Positions 9,179-16,983 of a DNA stretch of 64,000 nucleotides are shown in pieces (position 1 is the first letter of the stretch; every line of letters begins with the position of its first letter). The stretch is taken from positions 1-64,000 of the forward strand of contig DATGMD010000025.1 in the NCBI GenBank assembly GCA_035293805.1, given 5' to 3'. The DNA comes from JAJPHF01 sp035293805 (GTDB taxonomy: Bacteria; Chloroflexota; UBA6077; JAJPHF01). The position numbers were made by a program, and so were the translations under genes. The notes under the pieces are model-generated. The model worked only from the letters and a program-made list of their open reading frames with translations, had not been told where the DNA came from and did no database searches.

Positions 9179-10336
9179 ATGCGGGCGGAGCTAGCGCGCG
9201 CGATCACGGCGGTGGGGAGCGCCTTCCTGCTCGTGGCGCTCGCCGCGGCCTGCGGCTCGGGCGCCGCCAGCGAGGGCAGCCCGCCCGCCAGCACGGCACC
9301 GGCGGCCACAGCGCCCCAGCCCGCCGACGCGCCGTCCGACTGGGCTGCCACCGTAGCCGCCGCCCGGCAGGAGGGCAAGCTGGTCATCTCGGCGCCCACG
9401 GGGCAGCTGTGGCGTGAGGTGCTGCTGACGTTCGAGCAGGACTACCCGGGCATCAGCCTGGAGCTGACGGGCGGCAACTCGCGCGACTTCTGGCCGCGGC
9501 TGTTCCAGGAGCGCGAGGCGGGCCAGTACCTCTGGGACCTGCGCGTGGGCGGGCCCGACCCGGAGGTGTTCGAGGCGCGCGACCGCGGGGCGCTCGATCC
9601 AGTGCGGCCGCTGTTCGTGCTGCCGGAGGTCGTGGACGAGAGCAAGTGGTTTGGGGGGTTCGACGGCCTGTACGCCGACAACGGGAAGGAGTACCTACCG
9701 AGCTTCATCGCGACGGCGTCGTTCGACGTCTACGTGAACCGCGATGCGGTGCCCGAGAGCGACCTGGCCAGCGAGGAGCAGCTCATCGATCCGCGCTGGC
9801 GCGGGAAGATCGTGATTCAGGACCCGCGCGGCGGCGCCGGGCTGGGCACGACGACCACGCAGCTCGCGGCCTTCGGCGAGGACTACGTGCGGCGGCTCTT
9901 CACACAGCAGGACGTGGTGGTGACGGGCGACAACCGCCAGCAGGCCGAGTGGGTGGTACGCAACCGCTACCCCATCGGCATCGGGCTGCGCATGGACCAG
10001 GTGAAGACGTTCGAGCAGCAGGGGCTGGTCGTGAACGTGAAGGGGCTGGGCACGCCCCGCAAGCTGTCGCTCGGCTCGGGCGGCATCCAGCTGATCAACC
10101 GCCGGCCGCACCCCAACGCGGCCAGGGTGTTCGTCAACTGGCTGCTCACCCAGCAGGTGCAGGAGCGCATCGCGCAGGCCGTGGAGACGAACAGCCGGCG
10201 GCTGGACGTGCCGCCCGGCGACCCGGCCGAGGTGCTCGACCCGAGCCATCTCGCCGACTACATCCCGCACCAGTACGAAGAGCTGCTCCCCACCCGGCGC
10301 CGCGCGCAGCAGCTCGGCACCGAGCTGATCAAGTGA
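9179..10336 (+). CDS. ABC transporter substrate-binding lipoprotein (family 1)
   Basis: Binding protein of 385 aa. Lipobox 'LAAACG', short Pro/Ala linker, mature part from 'WAATVAAARQEGKLVIS'. Start ATG 9179 with GGGGAGGT 7 nt upstream, expressed from its own promoter at 9091. It is the third member of the closely related trio with 2490 and 6766 and ends with the same 'HQYEELLPTRRRAQQLG' tail as 2490. Its separate promoter suggests expression independent of the upstream enzymes. Ligand unknown. Confidence 0.92.
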   Translation: MRAELARAITAVGSAFLLVALAAACGSGAASEGSPPASTAPAATAPQPADAPSDWAATVAAARQEGKLVISAPTGQLWREVLLTFEQDYPGISLELTGGNSRDFWPRLFQEREAGQYLWDLRVGGPDPEVFEARDRGALDPVRPLFVLPEVVDESKWFGGFDGLYADNGKEYLPSFIATASFDVYVNRDAVPESDLASEEQLIDPRWRGKIVIQDPRGGAGLGTTTTQLAAFGEDYVRRLFTQQDVVVTGDNRQQAEWVVRNRYPIGIGLRMDQVKTFEQQGLVVNVKGLGTPRKLSLGSGGIQLINRRPHPNAARVFVNWLLTQQVQERIAQAVETNSRRLDVPPGDPAEVLDPSHLADYIPHQYEELLPTRRRAQQLGTELIK

Positions 10337-10366
10337 TAAGTACTCTGGCCCTGTGGTGCGCCGGTC

Positions 10367-10540
10367 GGGGCGCCCTCACCCCGACCCTCTCCCAGGCGGA
10401 GAGGGGGAGGGACGAGGGGGCGCGCCCTCGCCCTGGCCCTCTCCCAGGGGGAGCGGGGGAGGGACGAGGGGGCGCGCCCTCACCCTGGCCCTCTCCCAGG
10501 GGGCGAGGGAGTAAGGGAGCTACGGCGCCGGATTCGGCAC
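10367..10540. repeat. Three tandem copies of the dispersed palindromic repeat
   Basis: Head-to-tail units of about 52 bp, each with 'CGCCCTC.CCC..(G)CCCTCTCCCAG' and a purine-rich half, filling most of the gap between convergent genes. The array ends with the tail 'GCCGGATTCGG', which also closes the arrays at 23143 and 54351. Spurious reading frames run through it. No gene is seen in 10337-10686. Confidence 0.8.
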
Positions 10541-10686
10541 GAGACGCGAGCGCAGCACCCGCCGGCGCGGGCGAGGCGTGGCGCGACCCGGCGAGCCGCC
10601 GGGCGAGCGGTGCCGCGGCGGGCGTGGCGCTGTCGCCGTCTGGCGGCAGGGGCACGCGGCGGACGCCAGGCCGCGCCGGCTACCGC

Positions 10687-11835
10687 TCAGGGCGCGACCC
10701 GTCCCAGGCGCTCGACGGCATAGCGCATGTAGGACGGGTCGACCACGCGGTTGACATCTTGCTTTTCCTGCTGCGAGCCTACCTGCAGGAAGTAATCCTG
10801 CATGGTGTCCAGCACTTGTGGATCGAGCGTGCCGTTCGGGTCGAGGCTCGGCCAGGAGATGCGGGCGTAGAGCGCCGGGTCCTTGAGGCCCGTGTACTTG
10901 GTCAGGACGGGAACGATCTCTTCGCGGCCGCGGTCGGTCTTGGCGGCCTGGATGTAGTCGCGCGCCCCGCGCAGGTAGGCCACGGCGAACCGCCGCACGG
11001 CCTCTGGCTGCTGCCGCTCGAAGACGGGGCTGAGCAGGATGATCATGGAGACCGCGCCGGGGAACACGTCGCTGACCGCCATCACCTTCTTGCCCAGGCC
11101 CTGTCCCTCGATGATGGTGACGAAGGGGTCGATGGCCCACGCCGCGTCCACCGCCTTGTTGGCCAGGGCGCCGACCTGGTCGGGGATCTGCACGATCGTG
11201 AACTGAACGTCGTCGTCGGCAAGGCCGCCGCGGGCCAGGATACGGTCCATGTACAGCTGCGGCGTCGTTCCCAGGATGTGGATGGCGATATTCATTCCGC
11301 GCAGGTCGCTCAGGTCGCGGTAGCGGCCGCTGTCCACGTGGTCCTGCCGCACCATCAGCGCCGCGCCCCAATCGCCGGGCGTGACGATCGACAAGCTGCT
11401 GATCAGCTTCACGCCCACGTCGCGCCGCGCGGCATTGAACACGCTGGGGTCGGGCGCGCCGGCGCTCAGCGCTAGCTCGCCGCTCGCCAGGGCGGGCAGC
11501 GCTTCGGCCGCGCTGCGAAACGGTACGAACTCGACGTCCAGCCCCTCGTCCTGGAAGTAGCCCCGCTCCTGGGCCAGGTACATGCCGATCTCGCCGCTCA
11601 GGCCGATCGTGCCCAGGCTCAGCTTGACCGGGGGGCTGAGCGGCGGCACCGCGGTCGCGGCCGCCGGCTGGGGAGCCGCGGGACCGGAGGCGCCCGCTGG
11701 CTGGGCGGCGCTGCCGGCCGCCCCGGCGCCGCCCGGCTTCGCGGCCGGGGCGGCTGATGGCGACGCGCAGCCGGCGGCAAGCGCCAGCACGAGGAGGGCG
11801 AAAGCGGGGCCAAGGCGACGACACGACGCGCGCAT
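10687..11835 (-). CDS. ABC transporter substrate-binding lipoprotein, NMT1/SsuA-like
   Basis: Binding protein of 382 aa from the NMT1/THI5/SsuA group. It has a lipoprotein signal with lipobox 'LAAGC', a long Ala/Pro linker, then 'VKLSLGTIGLSGEIGMYLAQERGYFQDEGL', the usual opening of this family, and 'GAPDPSVFNAARRDVGVKLI'. Start ATG at 11835 with GGAGGT about 6 nt upstream. It is the last gene of a four-gene minus-strand operon after two Rieske oxygenases and a hydrolase. Closest in the window to the proteins at 23255 and 48122. Ligand probably an aromatic acid, by context only. Confidence 0.9.
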   Translation of the reverse strand: MRASCRRLGPAFALLVLALAAGCASPSAAPAAKPGGAGAAGSAAQPAGASGPAAPQPAAATAVPPLSPPVKLSLGTIGLSGEIGMYLAQERGYFQDEGLDVEFVPFRSAAEALPALASGELALSAGAPDPSVFNAARRDVGVKLISSLSIVTPGDWGAALMVRQDHVDSGRYRDLSDLRGMNIAIHILGTTPQLYMDRILARGGLADDDVQFTIVQIPDQVGALANKAVDAAWAIDPFVTIIEGQGLGKKVMAVSDVFPGAVSMIILLSPVFERQQPEAVRRFAVAYLRGARDYIQAAKTDRGREEIVPVLTKYTGLKDPALYARISWPSLDPNGTLDPQVLDTMQDYFLQVGSQQEKQDVNRVVDPSYMRYAVERLGRVAP

Positions 11836-11897
11836 GCGGACCTCCGTTGCCGCCGCGGGCGTACCGTCGCCCCCCCCGCGGCATGCCTGTCGCGCGG

Positions 11898-13061
11898 TTA
11901 GAGCGAGAGCAGCTTGGCGCGCGTCTCGACGGCCTCGGGAGCGTTGTTGCGCGATTCGAAGGCGATGATCTGGTTCTGCGCAGGGTCGCGCACGAGGGCC
12001 ATCGGCTCGCCGCCCTGCTCGACCAGCGCGATCTGCTCGGCGAGCAACTGGCGGAAGAGGACGATGCCGCGGTCGGTGGCGCCCAGGTGCTCCCGCGAGC
12101 GGTCGTAGATGGCGCCCTGCGTCTCCCAGGCCATGCGGTCCTGACCGTAGAACCCCGACAGATCGTACTCGCCGTCGGGCAGATACTGGTCGACGTGCTC
12201 GACGGGCGGATCGTCGGGCTGCGCCACGCGGCGGCCGTCGGGCGACGGCGTGAACACCATGATGTAGATGCAGGTGTGGGCGTCGTCGATCGGCACGCGC
12301 CAGTGCAGGCACTCGTCGCGTCCCTGGGGGATACGCAGGATGTTGGGGAAGATGAGCGGCGGCCGGATCTCGACCTCCGGATGCTCCCCGCCGTACTCGC
12401 AGGTCTTGGTGACGCCCCACTCGCAGCGGCCCCACTCGTACTTCACGATAGGCCGATAGAAGTACGCGCCGTCGTTGCGCCCCTGCAGCTTGAGCATGTG
12501 CCCGTGCAGGTAGTAGGTATGGACGGTGTCCGCGGTGTTCTCCTGCGCCTGGAGCCAGTTGCAGCGCAGCGGCGGCTGCGTCTGGATCTTCCGCACGCCG
12601 TCCTCGCGCACCAGCACGTCCCAGCGGGGCAGCAGCGGCGCAGGCGCCGGCCCCAGGTAGGCGAAGAGCATGCCGGCCAGCTTCTGGACGGGGTAGGCAC
12701 GCTGGCGGATACGGTCCTTGAAGGTGCTACCGGCGGGCTCGAACGGCTGCTCGAGGCACTGGCCGTCGGCGGTGGCAAACTTCCAGCCGTGGTAGGCGCA
12801 GCGCAGCCCGCAGTCCTCCACGAAGCCGTAGTACAGCGAGACGCCCCGGTGGGGGCAGTGCTCGGCCAGGCAGCCATAGTTGCCCTGTGCGTCGCGGAAG
12901 ACCACCAACTCCTCGCCCAGCACCTTCACCCGCTTCTTGGGCCGCTCGGCGGTCAGCTCGCTGGCAATGGCGACCGGCTGCCAGTAGCGCCGCAGCAGCT
13001 CCCCACACGGCGTGCCCGGCCCGACGCGCGTTAGCCGCTCGTTCTCTTCCTGACTCAACAT
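11898..13061 (-). CDS. Rieske [2Fe-2S] oxygenase, phthalate 4,5-dioxygenase-like
   Basis: Complete ring-hydroxylating oxygenase, 387 aa. Rieske ligands C69, H71, C88, H91 in 'CPHRG...CAYHGW'; iron ligands D178, H181, H186 in 'NTADTVHTYYLH'. Start ATG at 13061 ('MLSQEENERLTRVGPGTPCG') with AAGGAGA upstream. Very similar to the oxygenase at 62339 (shared 'PKKRV', 'GQDRMAWETQGAIYDRSREH') and related to 14146. Second oxygenase of the operon, 62 bp before the binding-protein gene. Whether it and 14146 act on different substrates cannot be told. Confidence 0.94.
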   Translation of the reverse strand: MLSQEENERLTRVGPGTPCGELLRRYWQPVAIASELTAERPKKRVKVLGEELVVFRDAQGNYGCLAEHCPHRGVSLYYGFVEDCGLRCAYHGWKFATADGQCLEQPFEPAGSTFKDRIRQRAYPVQKLAGMLFAYLGPAPAPLLPRWDVLVREDGVRKIQTQPPLRCNWLQAQENTADTVHTYYLHGHMLKLQGRNDGAYFYRPIVKYEWGRCEWGVTKTCEYGGEHPEVEIRPPLIFPNILRIPQGRDECLHWRVPIDDAHTCIYIMVFTPSPDGRRVAQPDDPPVEHVDQYLPDGEYDLSGFYGQDRMAWETQGAIYDRSREHLGATDRGIVLFRQLLAEQIALVEQGGEPMALVRDPAQNQIIAFESRNNAPEAVETRAKLLSL

Positions 13062-13189
13062 AGCCTGCTTCTCTCCTTGCCGCGCCTTCCGGCTGGCGGC
13101 GGCGCCCGCCGCTACTCGAACTGGCGGTACCTGGACGCGCTGTTCGCGCCATCCACGACCGGACGCCACCGGCGCAGACCGCCCGGCGT

Positions 13190-14089
13190 TCAGGCGCCGG
13201 CGGTCTGCGGCACCGCTACCCCAAAGAACTCGCGTAGGAGGCGGTTGCACTCCTCGGGCTTGTCGTTCTGGACCTGGTGGCCCGAGCCCTCGACGACGTG
13301 GAACGGGACGTCGGGGAACATCGCGTGCAGCCCCTTGCCGAGCGGGTCGAGTGGCGCCGAGCGGTCGGCGCCACCCCAGATCATGCACCACGGGATCGTG
13401 AGCAGCGGCAGCCGCGCCCGCACGTCGTACACCTGCCGCTCGCTCGGGTCGTTGGCCAGCAGCTCGCGGTAGCGGCCGAGCGACTGCATCATCTCGCGGT
13501 GGCCCGGCAGCGAGGCGGCGGCGAAGCGCGCGTCGAGCAAGTCGTCGGTGATCCGCGCTGGGTCGTTGACGATCACCTCGAGGAAGGCGCGGATCGAGTC
13601 GCGCGTGCCGTCGAAGCGAGGCAGCGGCGCGGCCTTGCCCTCGTCGCTGAGGCCGCAGGCCGTGGCCAGCGTAGCGGTGCTGATGAGCGCGGCCTGCTTC
13701 ACGCGCGCCGGAAAGTCGAGCGCGTACTTGATCGCCACGTAAGCGCCCTGCGAGTTCCCGACCAGCCGCACGTCGTGGAGGTTGAGCGCGTCGATAAATC
13801 CGGCGAGGTGGTTCACCTGCGTCTGGAACGAGTACTCGATCGGCGGCTTGTCCGTGAGGCCGGCCCCGATCAGGTCGATGGCGTAGACGCGGAAGCGCTC
13901 CGCGAGGGCGGGGATGGTATTGCTCCAGCCGCTCGCGCCGCCGGCGCCGGGACCGCCGCCGTGGACCAGCACGACCGGCTCCCCCGCGCCAGCCTGCACG
14001 TAATGCGTCCTGACGCCGTAGACCGTGTCGCGCATGCCCGCTACCTGGGGCACGACCACCCAACCGTCCTGCCAGGCCTGGGTTGCCAT
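13190..14089 (-). CDS. Alpha/beta hydrolase, MhpC/meta-cleavage-product hydrolase-like
   Basis: Alpha/beta-fold hydrolase, 299 aa. The oxyanion loop 'HGGGPGAGGASGWSN' is characteristic of carbon-carbon bond hydrolases acting on meta-cleavage products. The nucleophile sits in 'GNSQGAY', the acid in 'WGGADRSAP' and the histidine in 'GSGHQVQ'. ATG 14089 has AGGAGG 9 nt upstream; the alternative ATG 14098 abuts that site. Placed between two Rieske oxygenases, it fits hydrolysis of a ring-fission product, with LigB-type dioxygenases elsewhere in the window providing the fission step. Other ester substrates are possible. Confidence 0.9.
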   Translation of the reverse strand: MATQAWQDGWVVVPQVAGMRDTVYGVRTHYVQAGAGEPVVLVHGGGPGAGGASGWSNTIPALAERFRVYAIDLIGAGLTDKPPIEYSFQTQVNHLAGFIDALNLHDVRLVGNSQGAYVAIKYALDFPARVKQAALISTATLATACGLSDEGKAAPLPRFDGTRDSIRAFLEVIVNDPARITDDLLDARFAAASLPGHREMMQSLGRYRELLANDPSERQVYDVRARLPLLTIPWCMIWGGADRSAPLDPLGKGLHAMFPDVPFHVVEGSGHQVQNDKPEECNRLLREFFGVAVPQTAGA

Positions 14090-14145
14090 CGCTCGCATCC
14101 TCCTACTGTTCAGCAGCCTCACGGGCGCCGCTCCGGTGGCCGGCG

Positions 14146-15480
14146 CTAGCGGCTCGGCTGGCGCAGGACCGGCGCGGTGGGATCGACGGTAATGACCTCG
14201 TGGCGCTCGTCGAACACGGCCGCCAGCGAGGCGACGCTGGCACGCGCGGCGCCGCGTACGACGGAGCGCGCGCTGCCGACGTCGGTTACCCACGCGGGCA
14301 GCTCGATCACCTGGTCCCGGGCGGGATCGCGGATCGTGCCGAGCGGGTCCCGCCCCGCCGCCACGGCGTCGATCTGCTCGCGCAGCATCTGGCGGAACAG
14401 CAGGATGCCGCGGTCCGACGTGGCGAGATGCTCGGCGCTGCGGTCGAACACAGGGCCGGCCGTCTCCCAGGCCATGCGGTCCTGACCGAAGAACCCGTTC
14501 ATGGCGTAATCGCCGCCGGGCAGCCGCTCGGGCATCAGCGTGTGGACGAACGGCGCCGCCGGGTCCTGCGCCTCACCCGCCGCGAGCCGGGCGCAGGCGC
14601 GGCAGTCCGCGGCACACTGGGCGCGTGCCCAGGGGGCGGTAGGCTCGCCGTCGACGAGGTAACCGACCCAGAACACCTGGGTGGTCGTGTCGTCGACCGG
14701 CACGCGGAAGTGCATCGTCTGCCAGGGGTATTCCAGCACGCGGACCATGCCCGGGAAGACCATCGGCGTGCCGCCGGCAATCTCGTCGCCCAGCGCGGTG
14801 CCGTTGCCGACGTAGACCCAGCTCTTCACGATGCCCCACTCGAACGGCTGGACGCCGTGCTGGACGATCGGGCGGTAGAAGTAGTCCACGCTCGGGCCGC
14901 GCTGCCCCTGCTGGGACAGGGCGTGGCCGTGCAGGTAGTAGGTGTGCGTGATGTCGACGGAGTTCTCGACGACCTGGAGCCAGTTGCAGGCCAGCGGCTC
15001 CCAGCGGTAGAGCTTGCGATGGCCCGGCCAGGCCAGCACGTCCCAGCGGGGCAGCAGCGGCGCGGGCGGCGGCCCCAGGTAGACGAACAGCACGCCGCCG
15101 AGCGCCTGCACGGGATAGGCGCGCTGCTGGATGCGGTCCTTGAACGTGCTGCCGGCCGGCTCGAACGGCTGCTCCAGGCAGTTGCCCGCCGTGTCGAACT
15201 TCCAGCCGTGGTAGGGACAGCGGATAGCGCAGTCCTCCACGAACCCGTAATAGAGCGAGACGCCGCGGTGGGGGCAGTGCTCGGCCAGACAGCCGTAGTT
15301 GCCCTGCGCGTCGCGGAAGACCACCAACTCCTCGTGCAGAACCTTCGCGCGCAGCTTCGGGCGCTCGGGCGTCAACTCGGCGACGAAACCGACGGGGTGC
15401 CAGTAGCGCCGCAGGAACTCGCCACAGGGCGTGCCCGGCCCGACCCGGGTCAGCCGCTCGTTCTCCTCCGGGGTCAGCAT
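14146..15480 (-). CDS. Rieske [2Fe-2S] oxygenase with a cysteine-containing insertion
   Basis: Ring-hydroxylating oxygenase, 444 aa, about 57 residues longer than its operon neighbour at 11898. Rieske ligands C69, H71, C88, H91; iron ligands D176, H179, H184 in 'NSVDITHTYYLH'. The extra length is in the C-terminal half, where 'QCAADCRACARL' adds a C-x3-C-x2-C cluster not present in the other four oxygenases. Start ATG at 15480 follows a strong GGAGGAGG. First gene of the minus-strand operon driven from the promoter at 15542-15570. Confidence 0.93.
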   Translation of the reverse strand: MLTPEENERLTRVGPGTPCGEFLRRYWHPVGFVAELTPERPKLRAKVLHEELVVFRDAQGNYGCLAEHCPHRGVSLYYGFVEDCAIRCPYHGWKFDTAGNCLEQPFEPAGSTFKDRIQQRAYPVQALGGVLFVYLGPPPAPLLPRWDVLAWPGHRKLYRWEPLACNWLQVVENSVDITHTYYLHGHALSQQGQRGPSVDYFYRPIVQHGVQPFEWGIVKSWVYVGNGTALGDEIAGGTPMVFPGMVRVLEYPWQTMHFRVPVDDTTTQVFWVGYLVDGEPTAPWARAQCAADCRACARLAAGEAQDPAAPFVHTLMPERLPGGDYAMNGFFGQDRMAWETAGPVFDRSAEHLATSDRGILLFRQMLREQIDAVAAGRDPLGTIRDPARDQVIELPAWVTDVGSARSVVRGAARASVASLAAVFDERHEVITVDPTAPVLRQPSR

Positions 15481-15541
15481 GGCTCCTCCTCCGCGCGCGG
15501 CGGTGGCCACACCGTCGCAGCTGCGCCGGCGCGGTGATGGA

Positions 15542-15570
15542 AGGGTAGAGCGAGCGCGGGGGCCTGTCAA
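15542..15570 (-). promoter_or_regulatory. Promoter of the Rieske/hydrolase/Rieske/SBP operon
   Basis: On the minus strand TTGACA (15565-15570), a 17-bp spacer and TACCCT (15542-15547), about 60 bp before the ATG at 15480. Divergent from the promoter at 15620. Confidence 0.6.
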
Positions 15571-15619
15571 GCGACGCGCCGCGGCGAGAACGCCGGCGGC
15601 CACCCCAGCACGGCGTTCG

Positions 15620-15648
15620 TTGACACGGCGCGCGGCGGCCGATACCAT
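15620..15648 (+). promoter_or_regulatory. Promoter of the binding-protein gene at 15736
   Basis: TTGACA at 15620-15625, a 17-bp spacer and TACCAT at 15643-15648, about 90 bp before the start codon. Together with 15542-15570 it makes a compact divergent promoter pair that one regulator could control. Confidence 0.65.
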
Positions 15649-15735
15649 GCCGGCTATCGAGGGTCGTTCGGCCCGCTCGGCGCCGGCTCCCGGCCGTCCG
15701 ATCCGCGCCGCCGTCACCCGACGGAGAGTAGAGCC

Positions 15736-16935
15736 ATGAGCGAGCCCCGTCCATCGCGCCGGTCCCTGCTGGGCCGGCGGGCGTTCCTGCGCACGCTCGC
15801 GCTGGGCAGCGCCGGCCTGCTGGCCGCCTGCCAGGCGTCGCCCGCCGCACCGTCGTCGGACAGCGCCGCGGCGGGCTCTGCCGCGGCGGCCGGCCTGGAC
15901 GCCGGGGCCCAACAGACGCAGTGGGATGCGCTGGTGGCGGCCGCGCGGCAGGAGGGCCAACTGTCGCTGCACGGCCCGCCGACGCCGGACACGCGGCAGA
16001 TGGTGCCGGAGGCGTTCACGCGCCGCTTCGGCATTCCGGTCGAGTACAACGCGCTGCGCTCCAACGAGATCGCGGTGAAGATGGTCACGGAGAAGCAGGC
16101 CGGCCTGATCACCATCGACGCGATGCTCACCGGCCTCACCAGCTACGCCGACATCCTGTACCCCAACGGCCTGCTGGCCGACCTGCGCGCGGCGCTGATC
16201 TTGCCCGAGGTGACCGACCCGACGGTATGGATCCTGGAGCCGACCGACCTGTTTCTGGACCCCGAGCACACACGGCTGATGCGCCTCTTCTACACCACCA
16301 CGGCGGCCGCGGCGGTCAACCGCGATTACGTGGACCCAACGCGCGTGAAGGTGGCCGCGGACCTGCTGCGCCCCGAGCTGAAGGGGAAGATCTCCGCCGA
16401 GGACCCGACCGTCCCCGGCTCGGGCGCCAACGTGGCGGCCCACTTCTACCTGCGGCTCGGCGAGGAGTTCGTGCGGACGCTGTACGGCGAGCAGGCCGTG
16501 GTGACCCGCGACAACCGCCAGCGGGCCGACTGGCTGGTGCGCGGCACCCAGCCGGTGACCTTGAGCCTGAGCGCCGCCGAGCTGGACAAGGTGCTGCAGG
16601 ACGGGTTCCCGGTCGAGGTGATCCGCAAGCTGGACGACCTGCCGGGCCTGACCGGCTCCGCCTTCGGCGTGGCCGCGCTCGTCGAGGGCGCCCCCCACCC
16701 GAACGCGGCGAAACTGTTCGTGAACTGGATCGCCAGCCGCGAGGGGCTGGAGGTGTTCAGCCGCGCGGAGCGGGTCGCCGGCACGCGCAAGGACCTCGAC
16801 TACGCGCAGTGGGTGCCGGCCTACAGCATCCCGCTCCCCGGGGTGAGCTACGTGGATACCTACAACTGGGACTGGAAGGCGCGCGAGCAACCGGCCGCCG
16901 CGGAGAAGCTGAAGGAGATTCTGGCCGGCCGTTAG
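15736..16935 (+). CDS. ABC transporter substrate-binding protein with Tat-like lipoprotein signal
   Basis: Binding protein of 399 aa. The N-terminus 'SRRSLLGRRAFLRTLALGSA' combines a twin-arginine motif with a lipobox 'LLAAC', suggesting Tat export and lipid anchoring. The mature part opens 'WDALVAAARQEGQLSLHGPP' and belongs to solute-binding family 1 but is more distant from the 2490/6766/9179 trio. It shares 'RQRADWLVRG' and 'HPNAAKLFVNWIASREG' with the protein at 19086. GGAGAG lies upstream of ATG 15736. Divergent from the Rieske operon, probably its transport partner. Confidence 0.9.
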   Translation: MSEPRPSRRSLLGRRAFLRTLALGSAGLLAACQASPAAPSSDSAAAGSAAAAGLDAGAQQTQWDALVAAARQEGQLSLHGPPTPDTRQMVPEAFTRRFGIPVEYNALRSNEIAVKMVTEKQAGLITIDAMLTGLTSYADILYPNGLLADLRAALILPEVTDPTVWILEPTDLFLDPEHTRLMRLFYTTTAAAAVNRDYVDPTRVKVAADLLRPELKGKISAEDPTVPGSGANVAAHFYLRLGEEFVRTLYGEQAVVTRDNRQRADWLVRGTQPVTLSLSAAELDKVLQDGFPVEVIRKLDDLPGLTGSAFGVAALVEGAPHPNAAKLFVNWIASREGLEVFSRAERVAGTRKDLDYAQWVPAYSIPLPGVSYVDTYNWDWKAREQPAAAEKLKEILAGR

Positions 16936-16983
16936 CGCGCGTGGGGGAGTGGCGACAATACTCGCACGGAGGGTAGCGCGCGG

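Noticed and set aside
10367..10540. Tandem repeats resembling a CRISPR array
   Set aside because: Units are contiguous low-complexity palindromes without unique spacers, and no cas genes are present.
10329..10655. Open frames through the dispersed repeats (translations such as 'LTPTLSQGERE' or 'SPWERVGVRA')
   Set aside because: These are well-known spurious translations of this repeat class, without ribosome-binding sites.
10749..10754. TTGACA inside the binding-protein gene at 10687
   Set aside because: It lies within coding sequence in the antisense direction with no suitable -10.
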